From Harmothoe impar (lineage: Eukaryota; Annelida; Polychaeta; Phyllodocida; Polynoidae), in contig OX381709.1 of the NCBI GenBank assembly GCA_947462335.1, positions 82,646,622 through 82,710,621 of the forward strand: a DNA stretch of 64,000 nucleotides, given 5' to 3'. How positions within the stretch are numbered: the stretch's first letter is position 1; each line of letters starts with the position of its first letter. The position numbers were made by a program, and so were the translations under genes. Under the pieces are notes generated by a model. The model made no database searches and was not told where the DNA came from. It saw only the letters and a list, made by a program, of their open reading frames with translations. Positions 37,018-45,626 of this stretch are shown here, piece after piece.

Positions 37018-39945
37018 TTACATGAAACAATGGTTGTAGTCCTTCTTGATAGCAATTTTAAAATCTCCCAACCGTTCAATCAGGGTATAGAGGGGTTTCA
37101 ATTGGTTCCAGCGAGCAATGGCTCTGTAAAAACAGCTTCTAAGTACAATGGGCTTTAGTGACCTTGGAACCTTTAACCTGATACCTTGATGTTGACGAGT
37201 GGGTATATTTCTATCGTCAATTAGTTTTAATTGTGATTTTAATGTAAAGGCATAAAATAATAAGTGTATATCACATCTAATAGTGAGGTACATACAATCA
37301 CTTTTAACATGTAGTTGGGCTGTATTATAAAGCGGGTGCACTTCTAACTTAACCTTATACACTGTCCTCAGAGCCTTATTCTGCAGATATTGTAGTTCTT
37401 TGGATTCGCCGACATTGCCCCTGTCCCATATGTAATCCACATAGTCAAACGAGGGGAGGGTCATTGTCTTATACATTGTAAGTGCAGTAGGTATGTCAAC
37501 AAAAACCCTGGCTCGTGCGGCCTGTATTATTTTGTGTCTTAAATTTCTAACTGCTTCAATACGGTGTTGTACAAAAGTCATCTCAGGATCAAGGGTTAGG
37601 CCTAGATATGTAAACTTGTATACCCTTTCAAGAATAGTGCCATTAAATGTAAAAACAGGATTTATGCGCTTAAAATTATTGAAAAACATCCATTTTGTCT
37701 TGCTTTCATTTACAGTGAGACTATTATTAATGCACCATTTCGATATACAATTTATGGCGGCTTGCATTTTCAGTGGGCAACATAATGAGACTACGGCATC
37801 GTCTGCGTACAGTGTAATATTAAAATCATATATTTTTGGTAAAGAGTTAATATAAATAGAGAAAAGCACTGGACCTAGAACAGATCCCTGGGGAACACCA
37901 TAAGTGATTGATTTTTCAGTAGACAAGTAGTTATTAGCAAAAGTTTTTTGTGTTCTGAGGTTGAGGTAGCTTTTGAACCAATTTACGGTATTTTTACTTA
38001 GTCCGAAAAGTGACAATTTTTTAATTAATTTTGAGTGTGAGACTGTATCAAAAGCCTTTTTATAATCGAGATATAGAGAGAGTGTAGGCTTGTTATTAAT
38101 AACATTTTCTATAATATTTTGTAGATGTTCCCTGATGGCAGTCTGTGTCGAGTGCTTCTCTCTGTATCCATGCTGCCTTGGCGACAAAAGTCCACATTCA
38201 CTCATATAACATTGCAACCTTGAACATATAATTTTTTCTAAAATTTTTCCTGGTAGGGGGAGTAGGCTAATGGGTCTCAGGTCATTAACCTCTAAAGAGT
38301 TTGCCTTTTTAGGAAGGGGCACCACTGTTCCGACCTTCCATTTTGATGGGAAGGTACTTGTCGCTAGACATTTATTATATAGGCAAAGTACCACATCAGG
38401 AATAGACATAAAAGCATCTTTAATTATACAAGTTTTTATATGCTTAATAGAGGAAGATTTCTTAGTATTAATTTTCCTAATGTATTTTATCATATCATTA
38501 AAAGACAGGGGTGTTAACAGATCCTTATTTATCTCAGGAGTACCGTAAGGGTTTTGTTCATTAGCTTGCCCCTCACCAGGTGGCAAAGCTTTAGCAAGAG
38601 ACTCTCCTATTGTAGAAAAGTAGTTATTGATATGCTCAGCGCACCGTTCAGGGGGTATCAAAAGACCGTCACTTTTATTCTTCAGTTTAATTAAAGTGGC
38701 CGCTGTTTTTATAGGCAATAATTTTCTGATAGCCTGCCAGAATTTGGTTGGGTCATCTCTTCGGTGTATTAAAAGCATATCAATCTCACTCTTCCTGCTA
38801 AGAAAAATCATGGTTTCTACTCGTTTTTTATGAAAATCGGCTATGTGCCAATCGTCAATGTCCATACTACGCCTAGCAATGGTATAAAGTCTGTCCCTCT
38901 CTCTCATGGCCTCTATAATAGGAGGGGTCAGCCACGACGGTGTAAATTCTGGTACAGTAATTTTCCTAATTGAACACATTCCATCTAATATCGTTCTAAT
39001 AATATCAATCAATCTATCCCACATTAAATTTGCGTTATCAGCAGTGGTCACAGGAGTCCAATCAATAGCATTAAGAGAATTTTTAAAAGTGAGGAAGTCA
39101 TAATTCTTAAATGAACGTGCAATAACTTGCTTCTTCTTAATTTTCGTCCTCTGACATTTAACTAACATATAGATAGGTACATGGTCAGATATTCTAAAAC
39201 TCAAGGTGCCTGCCTCAGCTACATTATGTACATTTGTGTAGAAATGATCTAACAGCGTGCCTGATTGTGGTCTGGTAATTTCATTTATTTGCTGAGTGAC
39301 ATCATTATTAGTGCAAAAATCATCAACCTTGGAGACTTTAATATCGTCTTGTGAAAAAAGGTTTATGTTAAAATCACCCATTATTACAATTTTTCTATTT
39401 TTTGAGACATTTCTTTTTAATTTTTCCAGCTTTTTGTATATAGCATTTTTGTCGTTATCCTGGTCAGGAGGCCTATAGCATACATATATTTTATACTTGA
39501 TGATACCAATTAAAACATCCACACATAATATCTCATACTCTTTATGTATACACGATGATTCAATATCAACAGTGGCTGTGTAGCTGTCCTTTAGGTAGAG
39601 CATTACACCTCCCGCAGCTTTGCTCCTATTTGGGAACCTGTCTAGTCTTACATATTGATACCCGGGTACATATAGGTCAATGTCATTGTGCGTCGGGTTT
39701 AGCCATGTTTCAACAATGCCAACTATTTCTGCGCAAGTTATAATTTTAAAGGCGTTACCTCTTTTTTTATAAAGTGAACGTGCATTGATACATACAAAAG
39801 TTAGGCCTTTTTTGGCCTTTAGTGTATCTAAATTAATCATTTTGTTTTTAAAGAATATATACCATGCAATGAATGTAATGTGGGGAAATGAGGGTGGTAA
39901 TGAGTAGGAGATGAACGAGTGAGGGGCGTGTTTATACACATACAA
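37018..39945 (-). CDS. LINE ORF2: AP-endonuclease and reverse transcriptase
   Basis: A single open frame of 975 codons, though the Met at 39840 is a likelier start (about 940 residues). N-terminal AP-endonuclease: Asn-Ala-Arg-Ser, Val-Glu-Thr-Trp-Leu, Tyr-Arg-Pro-Pro, Gly-Asp-Phe-Asn-Ile-Asn and Ser-Asp-His motifs are present. Reverse transcriptase in the centre and second half: Leu-Arg-Pro-Ile-Ser-Leu-Leu, Asp-Tyr-Lys-Lys-Ala-Phe-Asp, Gly-Val-Pro-Gln-Gly-Ser-Val-Leu-Gly-Pro, and the catalytic Tyr-Ala-Asp-Asp. The protein nicks target DNA and copies LINE RNA in place. With no internal stop, this ORF may still be functional, although ORF1 is broken by the Polinton. Confidence 0.95.
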   Translation of the reverse strand: MYVYKHAPHSFISYSLPPSFPHITFIAWYIFFKNKMINLDTLKAKKGLTFVCINARSLYKKRGNAFKIITCAEIVGIVETWLNPTHNDIDLYVPGYQYVRLDRFPNRSKAAGGVMLYLKDSYTATVDIESSCIHKEYEILCVDVLIGIIKYKIYVCYRPPDQDNDKNAIYKKLEKLKRNVSKNRKIVIMGDFNINLFSQDDIKVSKVDDFCTNNDVTQQINEITRPQSGTLLDHFYTNVHNVAEAGTLSFRISDHVPIYMLVKCQRTKIKKKQVIARSFKNYDFLTFKNSLNAIDWTPVTTADNANLMWDRLIDIIRTILDGMCSIRKITVPEFTPSWLTPPIIEAMRERDRLYTIARRSMDIDDWHIADFHKKRVETMIFLSRKSEIDMLLIHRRDDPTKFWQAIRKLLPIKTAATLIKLKNKSDGLLIPPERCAEHINNYFSTIGESLAKALPPGEGQANEQNPYGTPEINKDLLTPLSFNDMIKYIRKINTKKSSSIKHIKTCIIKDAFMSIPDVVLCLYNKCLATSTFPSKWKVGTVVPLPKKANSLEVNDLRPISLLPLPGKILEKIICSRLQCYMSECGLLSPRQHGYREKHSTQTAIREHLQNIIENVINNKPTLSLYLDYKKAFDTVSHSKLIKKLSLFGLSKNTVNWFKSYLNLRTQKTFANNYLSTEKSITYGVPQGSVLGPVLFSIYINSLPKIYDFNITLYADDAVVSLCCPLKMQAAINCISKWCINNSLTVNESKTKWMFFNNFKRINPVFTFNGTILERVYKFTYLGLTLDPEMTFVQHRIEAVRNLRHKIIQAARARVFVDIPTALTMYKTMTLPSFDYVDYIWDRGNVGESKELQYLQNKALRTVYKVKLEVHPLYNTAQLHVKSDCMYLTIRCDIHLLFYAFTLKSQLKLIDDRNIPTRQHQGIRLKVPRSLKPIVLRSCFYRAIARWNQLKPLYTLIERLGDFKIAIKKDYNHCFM

Positions 39946-40442
39946 ATACTGCCTGGCTATGGCTGAGAGCTGCGCGCTCCTATAATATGATTTTCAATCT
40001 AACAAGTTATACAGTCTTCCTAGTAATGGACAGATACGTGATACTTTTTATATGGGTTCAGGGATGTTTAAATTACAATTGAAAAGGATTTTTGGAGAAC
40101 TGCTATTAATGTTGAAATTATATGTAATATACTTAAATATATATATATATATTGCACTTCAAACAACAGCTGATCACTTTACTTAGTGACCCCCGGGTGG
40201 AAAGGGTACTTCATGAGAGACACTAGAACCTAGTCGCCCGCTCTGTAGTATTGTATAATACCGAAGCAGGACTGTCAGGGATGAGTGCTCCCAGCTCAGA
40301 GCCTTCCACCACTGGGCCAGAGTTCAAGCGTCTAGACTAGATTTGACCTTGTATTGTTTACAATTTGGTACATTACGTATAGTGTAGTTATAGCAGTAGT
40401 ATTTACACATATTATAATTTCAATGACTTACGGGTCTCACTG

Positions 40443-40698
40443 ACATTTTAAAGGGGTACATTTATATACATAATATTACATACGATATCATTCACATAGG
40501 GGTGATCGGTTTCTCTTGAGAACCAGACATTTTAAAGGAGTACATTTATATACATAATATTACATACAATACCATTCACATAGGAGTGATCGATTTCTAT
40601 TTAGAACCAGACATTTTAAAGGGGTACATTTATATACATAATATTACATACAATACCATTCACATAGGGGTGATCAGTTTCTATTGAGAACCAGACAG
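40443..40698. repeat. Three 84-bp tandem repeats at the ORF1 3' end
   Basis: Three units share CATTTTAAAGGGGTACATTT, ATATACATAATATTACATAC and GGGGTGATC. On the - strand the first unit contains the last codons and TAG of LINE ORF1. The other two lie in the ORF1-ORF2 spacer. Confidence 0.85.
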
Positions 40699-41541
40699 CT
40701 TCTTTGAGGCAGAGTTAATTAAACCCAACATTCTATCTTGTAACCTGATAGAGTCGCTGTTTCTTTTGGGGTTAATCCCTTTTTCATTTTTCCCCTTTTT
40801 TGGCAAGTTTTTCTTCGAGGGAGTAATCATGATTGTAGCTTCTGCTATGATGGGGGAGGATTGCACCGTGGCATTACCGTGTTTCTCCTGTAGATCAGCC
40901 ATGGTAATTGGCTTTCCTAGTCTCTTTTCTTGAGTGGGGCCAGCTTGTGCTGATGGGGATACAGTTGTGATGGCAACCTGGTTGTTGCTTGGTGAAGAAA
41001 CTACAGTTTTTGTTATGGTAAGCACAGTGCTGGTCTCAGCAGTTGATATCGTTGTGGTAGGTGTAGCTACAGTTGCTTCTGGTGATGTTGCTGAAGTGTA
41101 GCTGTAGCAATTGTAGCTGCAGGGGGTGGGGGTGTTGCTGCAGCAGTCCCATCAGGAGCCTCGTTCATCTGATCAATCATCTGGAGTAGGGGTTGCGCTT
41201 CTGGCGCAGTGGGCTGTACTGTTGTCATGGTAACCTCTCCCGCCGGCCTGTCTGGAGGGGGCTTGGTATTTTGAGCAGCAGCTTCCTGTATTATCGGTGT
41301 GTCTCTGGCAGTGACAGGGCTTGGAGGTGGTGGGATCAGTTCTGGGTACTTGGCTCTGAGCTGTCTCCTTACCTCCATCAAGACATGCCCCCCCCTATTT
41401 TTCCCTTTATAGCTGTTGTTTTGCACCGCTTTTGATTTCAGGGGGGCCCCGGCCCCCCAGTGGGGGCACGATGTGGCTTCCACCAAGTCACGTGATCCAG
41501 ATGACAGGAGGGTGACGAGCAGCTCTCTATGTGTTTCGAGT
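40681..41541 (-). pseudogene. LINE ORF1, C-terminal part (rest of NADAR domain and tail)
   Basis: Reading leftwards from the Polinton junction at 41541 the frame continues the ORF1 codons that end at 54635. It completes the NADAR domain (Leu-Val-Glu-Ala, His-Trp-Gly-Ala-Gly, Asn-Arg-Gly-Gly, Leu-Met-Glu-Val-Arg), then runs into a Pro/Thr/Ala-rich linker. That frame stops at 41067. The last part, ending in a Lys-rich tail, is in another frame (to 40681), so there is a 1-nt frameshift near 41070-41110. A Met at 41486 could start a fragment, but this is the 3' half of a split gene. Confidence 0.8.
41536..41541. repeat. Target site duplication, left (GTTTCG)
   Basis: GTTTCG lies directly outside the left terminal repeat and again at 54630-54635 outside the right one. 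Six bases is the length known for Polintons. The site is within the NADAR codons of LINE ORF1. Confidence 0.95.
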
Positions 41542-41959
41542 AGTATAGTATGTATCGGAACGGGACTATAGTTAACTACTGTTTATTACTCAATCGATAT
41601 GCAGCCAATCAGAGGCCGCCATTTGGTCACGTGACCCGTTGCCATGGTAACGTGACCTACTTAGGGCTCTCAGCCAATCAGAAGCCAGCATTCTGGGTGA
41701 CCTACTGACCTACTTAGAAGCTCTCAGCCAATCAGAGGCCGGCATTCTGGTAACCATGGTAACGTGACCTACTTACGTCACGTGACCTACTTAGGCTCAG
41801 CCAATCAGAAGCCGGCATTCTGGTAACTAGGGTAACGTGACCTACTTAGGGTTTTGTTTGTAAACAACACCACGTGGCTCTCTTGTTTGTAAACAACACC
41901 ACGTGACACGTGACTGTTTGTAAACAAACAACTTATATATAGAAAATAAACACAACAAG
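41542..41959. repeat. Left terminal inverted repeat
   Basis: From AGTAGTATAGTATGTATCGG to CACAACAAG. It contains four CCAATCAG (CCAAT/Y-box) sites at 41605, 41674, 41728 and 41801, RFX X-box palindromes at 41638-41651 (GTTGCCATGGTAAC) and 41750-41763 (GTAACCATGGTAAC), a degenerate one at 41823-41836, several CACGTG E-boxes, one TACGTCACGTGA, repeated GTGACCTACTTAG, and three GTTTGTAAACAA forkhead-type motifs near the inner end. Confidence 0.95.
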
Positions 41960-42046
41960 TTCCATGTTATGTTAAAATTATATTTTCAAAAAAAAGCACA
42001 TCTGTTACAGCGTCTATGTGTAACTACGCGCGTTCTCATTCAAACA

Positions 42047-42682
42047 CTATAACACTATCATACCGTAGCAGCAGCAGGTAGGACTGGAAGAAAAGCAAGC
42101 GCACGAGCAGAAGCGACGACACCATTTGCACCATCCGGCCGTCGCGTTGGTAGCCCTACTACTCGTCGCGCGTTCAACTGGAGGTTTAAGAGTGACAAAT
42201 GACGATTCTTTGTCGACGCGACTGCTAACATCAGCAGCATCAGCAGCATCGGCAGCATCGGCAGCAGCATCGGCAGCAGCGGCAGCAGCCTCGGCAGCAG
42301 CGGTAGCAGCAGTAGCAGCAGCTGTAGCAGCAGTAGCGTGAGCATTAGCAACAACAGCAGCAGCGACAGTAGCAAGGGCGGCAGATTGGGCACTAGCAGC
42401 GTTATCAGCGGCGACATCGGCAGCCGCAACAGCATCAGCAGCAGCAGCGTCGGCATCGGTGGCATGAGTAGCTGCATCGGCGGCAGCAACAGCAGCAGTC
42501 ACAGCCGCAGCGGCAACAACAACAACGTCATCACAACCAGCGTCACTAACAGCCGCAGTAAATGCAGCAGTAGCACGCTGAGCAGCACTAGCAGCAGCAG
42601 TAGCAGAGGCTACAGCATCAGCTTCACATTCGCGCGCCGCTTCGTCATTCCGCTTCATGTCACGGTAGCAACTTTCCATCAT
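42047..42682 (-). CDS. Alanine-rich ORF, divergent from the other element genes
   Basis: From the ATG at 42682 the frame codes 211 residues; a GTG-initiated reading would add 36 residues including a poly-Leu run from a GTA repeat, which is less likely. The centre is almost all Ala with Asp, Glu, Thr and Val, from a CAG/GCA-rich imperfect repeat (42226-42620). The tail is Cys-rich (Trp-Cys-Lys-Trp-Cys, Cys-Ser-Cys-Ala-Cys). A TATA box on this strand (42796-42803) sits about 115 bp upstream of the ATG, so it may be a real leftward gene. The + strand reading of the repeat gives a Ser-rich frame, so chance openness is possible. Function unknown. Confidence 0.4.
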   Translation of the reverse strand: MMESCYRDMKRNDEAARECEADAVASATAAASAAQRATAAFTAAVSDAGCDDVVVVAAAAVTAAVAAADAATHATDADAAAADAVAAADVAADNAASAQSAALATVAAAVVANAHATAATAAATAATAAAEAAAAAADAAADAADAADAADVSSRVDKESSFVTLKPPVERATSSRATNATAGWCKWCRRFCSCACFSSSPTCCCYGMIVL

Positions 42683-42712
42683 GGGGATCTGCAAATTGAG
42701 GCGCGGTGCTGC

Positions 42713-42717
<5 letters not shown>

Positions 42718-42754
<37 letters not shown>

Positions 42755-42757
42755 CGT
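42718..42757. repeat. (GTA)n microsatellite
   Basis: About 12 copies of GTA lie in the presumed 5' leader of the alanine-rich ORF. Confidence 0.9.
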
Positions 42758-42795
42758 GAACGATGACGACGATGCCGAATACGGTTTCACTCCCC

Positions 42796-42803
42796 CTTAT
42801 ATA
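42796..42803 (-). promoter_or_regulatory. TATA box for the leftward alanine-rich ORF
   Basis: Reads TATATAAG on the - strand in a G-rich context, about 115 bp before the ATG at 42682. Together with the + strand TATA at 43306 it frames a roughly 500 bp bidirectional promoter region. Confidence 0.55.
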
Positions 42804-42809
42804 CCCTTA

Positions 42810-43300
42810 CTCCCCCCTTTTTTTCAAGCCACCGGCCAGCTGCCCCTTCACGGCAGGTCTTTAGATCAGCCTTAAGTCGCTTACTACGCGGCTCATCATC
42901 CCTCTAATCGCATTTTCCAGCCGCCGGCCGGCTGACTGCTGACGACAGGAGAGGGTGATTTGTTTTTCTTTAGATTTAAGCCGCTTACCACACGCGCACC
43001 CTCTAGTCACAGACAGAGTGACAGAAAGGGAGGGGGTCGCTTTGTTCACGCTACCTGTAGTTGTTTTTCTATACACACGCTGAGCCCATGACCCGCTAAT
43101 CCTTTATACAGGTAACACGCGTTCAACTAATTACTCTATTGTATGACAGTCGGTACACGGATTTAATTTTAAACCACCTTCCCATCTGGATCCATGTCTG
43201 GCGGGGTGGAAGGATCCAGCTGAAAAGCGTGATTAGGGCTTTTGTTTCTCTTATGATAGCAGCAGGTCAGCATGCGACAGCTGAAAATGTCAGACTCGCC
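42810..43300. promoter_or_regulatory. Divergent promoter region of the Polinton
   Basis: No convincing ORF. GC-rich, with GCCGGCCGGC and GGATCCAGC words, lying between two outward-facing TATA boxes. It probably holds the control sites for the leftward ORF and the rightward genes. Confidence 0.45.
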
Positions 43301-43305
43301 GCTCC

Positions 43306-43313
43306 TATAAAAG
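43306..43313 (+). promoter_or_regulatory. TATA box for rightward genes
   Basis: TATAAAAG in GCTCCTATAAAAGACTGAG. A transcript starting about 30 bp on would have a roughly 200-nt leader with CCGCCACCGCCG-type repeats and a T-rich tract before the ATG at 43536. Confidence 0.6.
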
Positions 43314-43535
43314 ACTGAGATGCGTCTCCCTTTCCACACACCCTTCTACCATCGCCGCCGACACCGCCACCGCCGGCCAGCCGACCGCCGCCACCGCCTG
43401 CAGTCACCGCCATCACGCCAGCAGGGAATTTTGAGCTGAGTCTGCTTATTGCTTTTTTTTTTTTTTTTCTTTGAGCTTTTTGTTTTTTAAAATTTTTATT
43501 TTCACTCAGTCTTTTTTGTTTCGGAGGAAAGAAAT

Positions 43536-44186
43536 ATGGCGCTGCAGAGGGCGCGAGTTTCTAAAAGACGGTCGCGCGAACAAAGGGCCCTCCTCAACTG
43601 CCCGGCTATTATTTTATCTCAAAGGAGAGAGCGTCACGTAGTTGAGGTTCACGCATCTCTTGAAGCGTACCGAATTCTCGAGAAATGCAAAGCTGAGCGC
43701 CATCGTCGTTATACAAGAGCGGAAAAGGAAAACGTAGCGACATGGCCGAGAGCCGTCTTCTCAGAACAGTATTTACTCTACCATTGCATAACAGCCGCTC
43801 TCAGCGCCCCCACTCGTTGGGCGTTTCATGAAAAGAAAGAGCGCCGCTACTCTCCTCACCCTGCCTCCTCTTATAAAGTGAGAATAAGTGCTATGAAACG
43901 ATTCGACAAGCCGATCGGTTTCTTGGGAGCGACTGCAGCTCCCACTCGGTGGGCGCGCGTTGTGGCCGACGTGAACACGGTCTCTAAACGTTTCGACGTC
44001 GTCACTTGTTATCCCGCATATTGCAACGCAGCCGAATTGAAGAAGATAGGGACGCACTATTTTAAACCATACGCTCCAATATGTATTTGTCACCGCCGCG
44101 CTCACACGCCTTATTGCTTTTTCGAGACGATCGTGTCACAACACAGAAATAGAAAAAAAAGCGGCAAAGCGACGAGCTTTGCCTAA
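43536..44186 (+). CDS. Unknown basic 216-residue Polinton protein
   Basis: Starts at ATG in an A-rich context (GAAAGAAATATGG). The N-terminus is strongly basic (Arg-Val-Ser-Lys-Arg-Arg-Ser-Arg-Glu-Gln-Arg). A central repeat of Ala-Pro-Thr-Arg-Trp-Ala appears twice (near residues 91 and 136). The C-terminal third has clustered Cys/His (Cys-Ile-Cys-His ... His-Thr-Pro-Tyr-Cys), possibly a metal site, then a Lys-rich tail. It occupies the place where larger Polintons carry other genes. No polymerase, helicase or nuclease motif is visible. Product and family are not recognised. An AATAAA cluster follows the stop (44199-44215). Confidence 0.6.
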   Translation: MALQRARVSKRRSREQRALLNCPAIILSQRRERHVVEVHASLEAYRILEKCKAERHRRYTRAEKENVATWPRAVFSEQYLLYHCITAALSAPTRWAFHEKKERRYSPHPASSYKVRISAMKRFDKPIGFLGATAAPTRWARVVADVNTVSKRFDVVTCYPAYCNAAELKKIGTHYFKPYAPICICHRRAHTPYCFFETIVSQHRNRKKSGKATSFA

Positions 44187-44220
44187 ATGATCAAAAAAAA
44201 AAAAATAAATAAAAAATTTA

Positions 44221-44280
44221 TCTCCTCCTCCTCCTCCTCCTCCTCCTCCTCCTCCTCCTCCTCCTCCTCCTCCTCCTCTT
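44221..44280. repeat. (CTC)n microsatellite
   Basis: About 18 CTC units and a CT-rich tail lie between the 216-aa ORF and a perfect hairpin. The poly-Glu frame on the other strand is an artefact. Confidence 0.95.
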
Positions 44281-44312
44281 CTCCCTCTTCTTTTAAAAAA
44301 AAAAAAAAGAAA

Positions 44313-44345
44313 TTTGTATCAGACTCCTCTGGAGTCTGATACAAA
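44313..44345. terminator. Perfect 15-bp hairpin between two Polinton genes
   Basis: TTTGTATCAGACTCC, loop TCT, then its exact inverse. It lies after a poly(A)-signal cluster and a CTC repeat, and 220 bp before the ATPase ATG. It could end the upstream transcript, act in RNA processing, or be a protein site. The role is inferred from position only. Confidence 0.5.
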
Positions 44346-44549
44346 ACATTTATGACTATTGAGTGAAAATAGAATTTTATCGCAAAAAATAAAAAGAAAA
44401 AAAAAGACACTTCTGCCGCCGCTACTGTGACACCGGCCGGAATCAATAAAAAGGTCGGCGGACTTTTCTCCACAACCATTCACTACCGACCGTTCGAGTG
44501 AGAAACACAGCAGACAGTCAGACACACAACCGCTCTCTCACGCGTGCTG

Positions 44550-44568
44550 AAAAAAAAAAAAAAAAAAA
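44550..44568 (+). promoter_or_regulatory. Poly(A) leader ending at the ATPase start codon
   Basis: Nineteen A residues run straight into ATG (the A of ATG is the twentieth). An AATAAAAAG TATA-like word lies about 105 bp upstream (44444). The same arrangement precedes the penton gene. Confidence 0.6.
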
Positions 44569-45288
44569 ATGTCGAGCAGTAGAAGCAAACTTTTCACAGA
44601 AATTCATTTCGACGCTCGACTACAAGGACCCTTTAGTTGTATCATTAGCGGTCCGTCGGGTTGTGGAAAATCGCGCTTGGTGGATCAATTTCTGAGCGAC
44701 GTGAACAATTTGGTCACGCCGCCGGTGGAAAAGACTTTTTACCATTACGGCGAGTGGCAACCTCTGTTTGAAAAAATGCAAAATCAGTACGGTGTGGAAT
44801 TCAGAGAAGGTCTTCCTAGCAAAGAGACTATAGCGGGAGACGTGGAAGTAGCAGAAGACGCCTTACGACCCCACACTCTACTGATATTGGACGATCTGAT
44901 GAGCAGTTCCAATCAGCAAGTGGTAGCCGACATCTTTACTAAATACTCGCATCACTGGAACGTGAGCGTCATATACATCACTCAGAACCTATTCCAGAAA
45001 TCACCCGACTTTCGAACTATGAGTCTGAACGCTCACTACATGATCGTTTTCAAGAACCCGCGCGACATGGGGCAAATAGCTAGTCTGTCTCGCCAGGTGT
45101 TTCCGTCCAACGCGGCGGCCCTCTCTAGTATATTTACCCATGAACTCAAGCGACCTCACTCATACCTCCTTCTGGACTTCAAGCAGTCAACACCTGACGA
45201 TCTGAGAATACGCTCCTCTTTGACGTCCATACACTCTCAGCTAGTGTTCGTACCGCTAGACAAAAAAAAGAACAAGAGAAAGCAGTAG
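44569..45288 (+). CDS. Packaging ATPase (FtsK/HerA, A32-like)
   Basis: 239 residues. Walker A Gly-Pro-Ser-Gly-Cys-Gly-Lys-Ser at 28-35 and Walker B Leu-Leu-Ile-Leu-Asp-Asp at 104-109 are both intact, followed by a conserved strand ending Ile-Tyr-Ile-Thr-Gln-Asn, typical of the sensor region of A32-like genome-packaging ATPases. In Polintons, adintoviruses and related viruses this enzyme is thought to drive DNA into the capsid. It keeps its full normal length (about 240 residues) with no break. The start is the ATG at the end of a poly(A) tract. Only 5 nt (CAAAA) separate its stop from the next ATG, suggesting a shared transcript. Confidence 0.93.
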   Translation: MSSSRSKLFTEIHFDARLQGPFSCIISGPSGCGKSRLVDQFLSDVNNLVTPPVEKTFYHYGEWQPLFEKMQNQYGVEFREGLPSKETIAGDVEVAEDALRPHTLLILDDLMSSSNQQVVADIFTKYSHHWNVSVIYITQNLFQKSPDFRTMSLNAHYMIVFKNPRDMGQIASLSRQVFPSNAAALSSIFTHELKRPHSYLLLDFKQSTPDDLRIRSSLTSIHSQLVFVPLDKKKNKRKQ

Positions 45289-45293
45289 CAAAA

Positions 45294-45626
45294 ATGTCTT
45301 CTCATCTACTCGAAAGACACTTTGGTACTCTCAAGCACTTAGCTAAGTGCTCGCCAAAGGACTGCTCGCATCTAATAGACTCTGGAAGGGACGATCTGAT
45401 CGCAGCGTTGAGTGAGATCTGTCACAATTTACTGGTAGGGAACATCCCGCTCAGCGACAAACAACTGGACAAGCTTCGAGAATCGGCTGACGTGTTGAGG
45501 GAGGTCGGCAAAAAATCTACGCCCATCAAAAAAAAGAGACGCGTCTTGGTACAAGAGGGAGGTTTCCTCATTCCGGCTCTCATAGGGATGGCCTTACCGC
45601 TTATAAAGAGCATTCGCCGTATATGA
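45294..45626 (+). CDS. Small pX-like virion protein candidate (110 residues)
   Basis: An acidic/polar N-terminal half is followed by a basic patch (Pro-Ile-Lys-Lys-Lys-Arg-Arg-Val-Leu-Val-Gln), then Glu-Gly-Gly-Phe-Leu and a hydrophobic, amphipathic C-terminus ending Lys-Ser-Ile-Arg-Arg-Ile. The pattern of basic patch, Gly-Gly (possible adenain cleavage point) and membrane-active tail is like adenovirus pX and similar small proteins of adintoviruses. The frame is intact. Its TGA overlaps the next ATG as ATGA. The assignment rests on pattern and position, not clear homology. Confidence 0.6.
   Translation: MSSHLLERHFGTLKHLAKCSPKDCSHLIDSGRDDLIAALSEICHNLLVGNIPLSDKQLDKLRESADVLREVGKKSTPIKKKRRVLVQEGGFLIPALIGMALPLIKSIRRI

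Larger units (their letters stand above)
36708..41541 (-). mobile_element. LINE (non-LTR retrotransposon), 3' part
   Basis: On the - strand this carries the end of ORF1, ORF2 and a 3' UTR, and ends with an A-tail (T-run 36708-36716) shortly after a poly(A) signal (TTTATT on + at 36725-36730). The other part of the same LINE is on the far side of the Polinton (54630-about 55931). Without the Polinton the LINE is about 6.1 kb and near full length. ORF2 layout (AP endonuclease then RT with Tyr-Ala-Asp-Asp) is that of the Jockey/CR1/L2 group; I cannot fix the clade. Confidence 0.85.

Noticed and set aside
37493..39743. Several + strand frames of 60-120 codons within the LINE
   Set aside because: They are shadows of ORF2, which is on the - strand with clear endonuclease and RT motifs.
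42338..42721. Ser-rich frame on the + strand of the GCA repeat
   Set aside because: Opposite-strand reading of the same low-complexity DNA; the TATA box and initiating ATG favour the - strand.
44183..44479. Poly-Glu frame on the - strand
   Set aside because: Produced by the CTC repeat and A/T runs between two Polinton genes.
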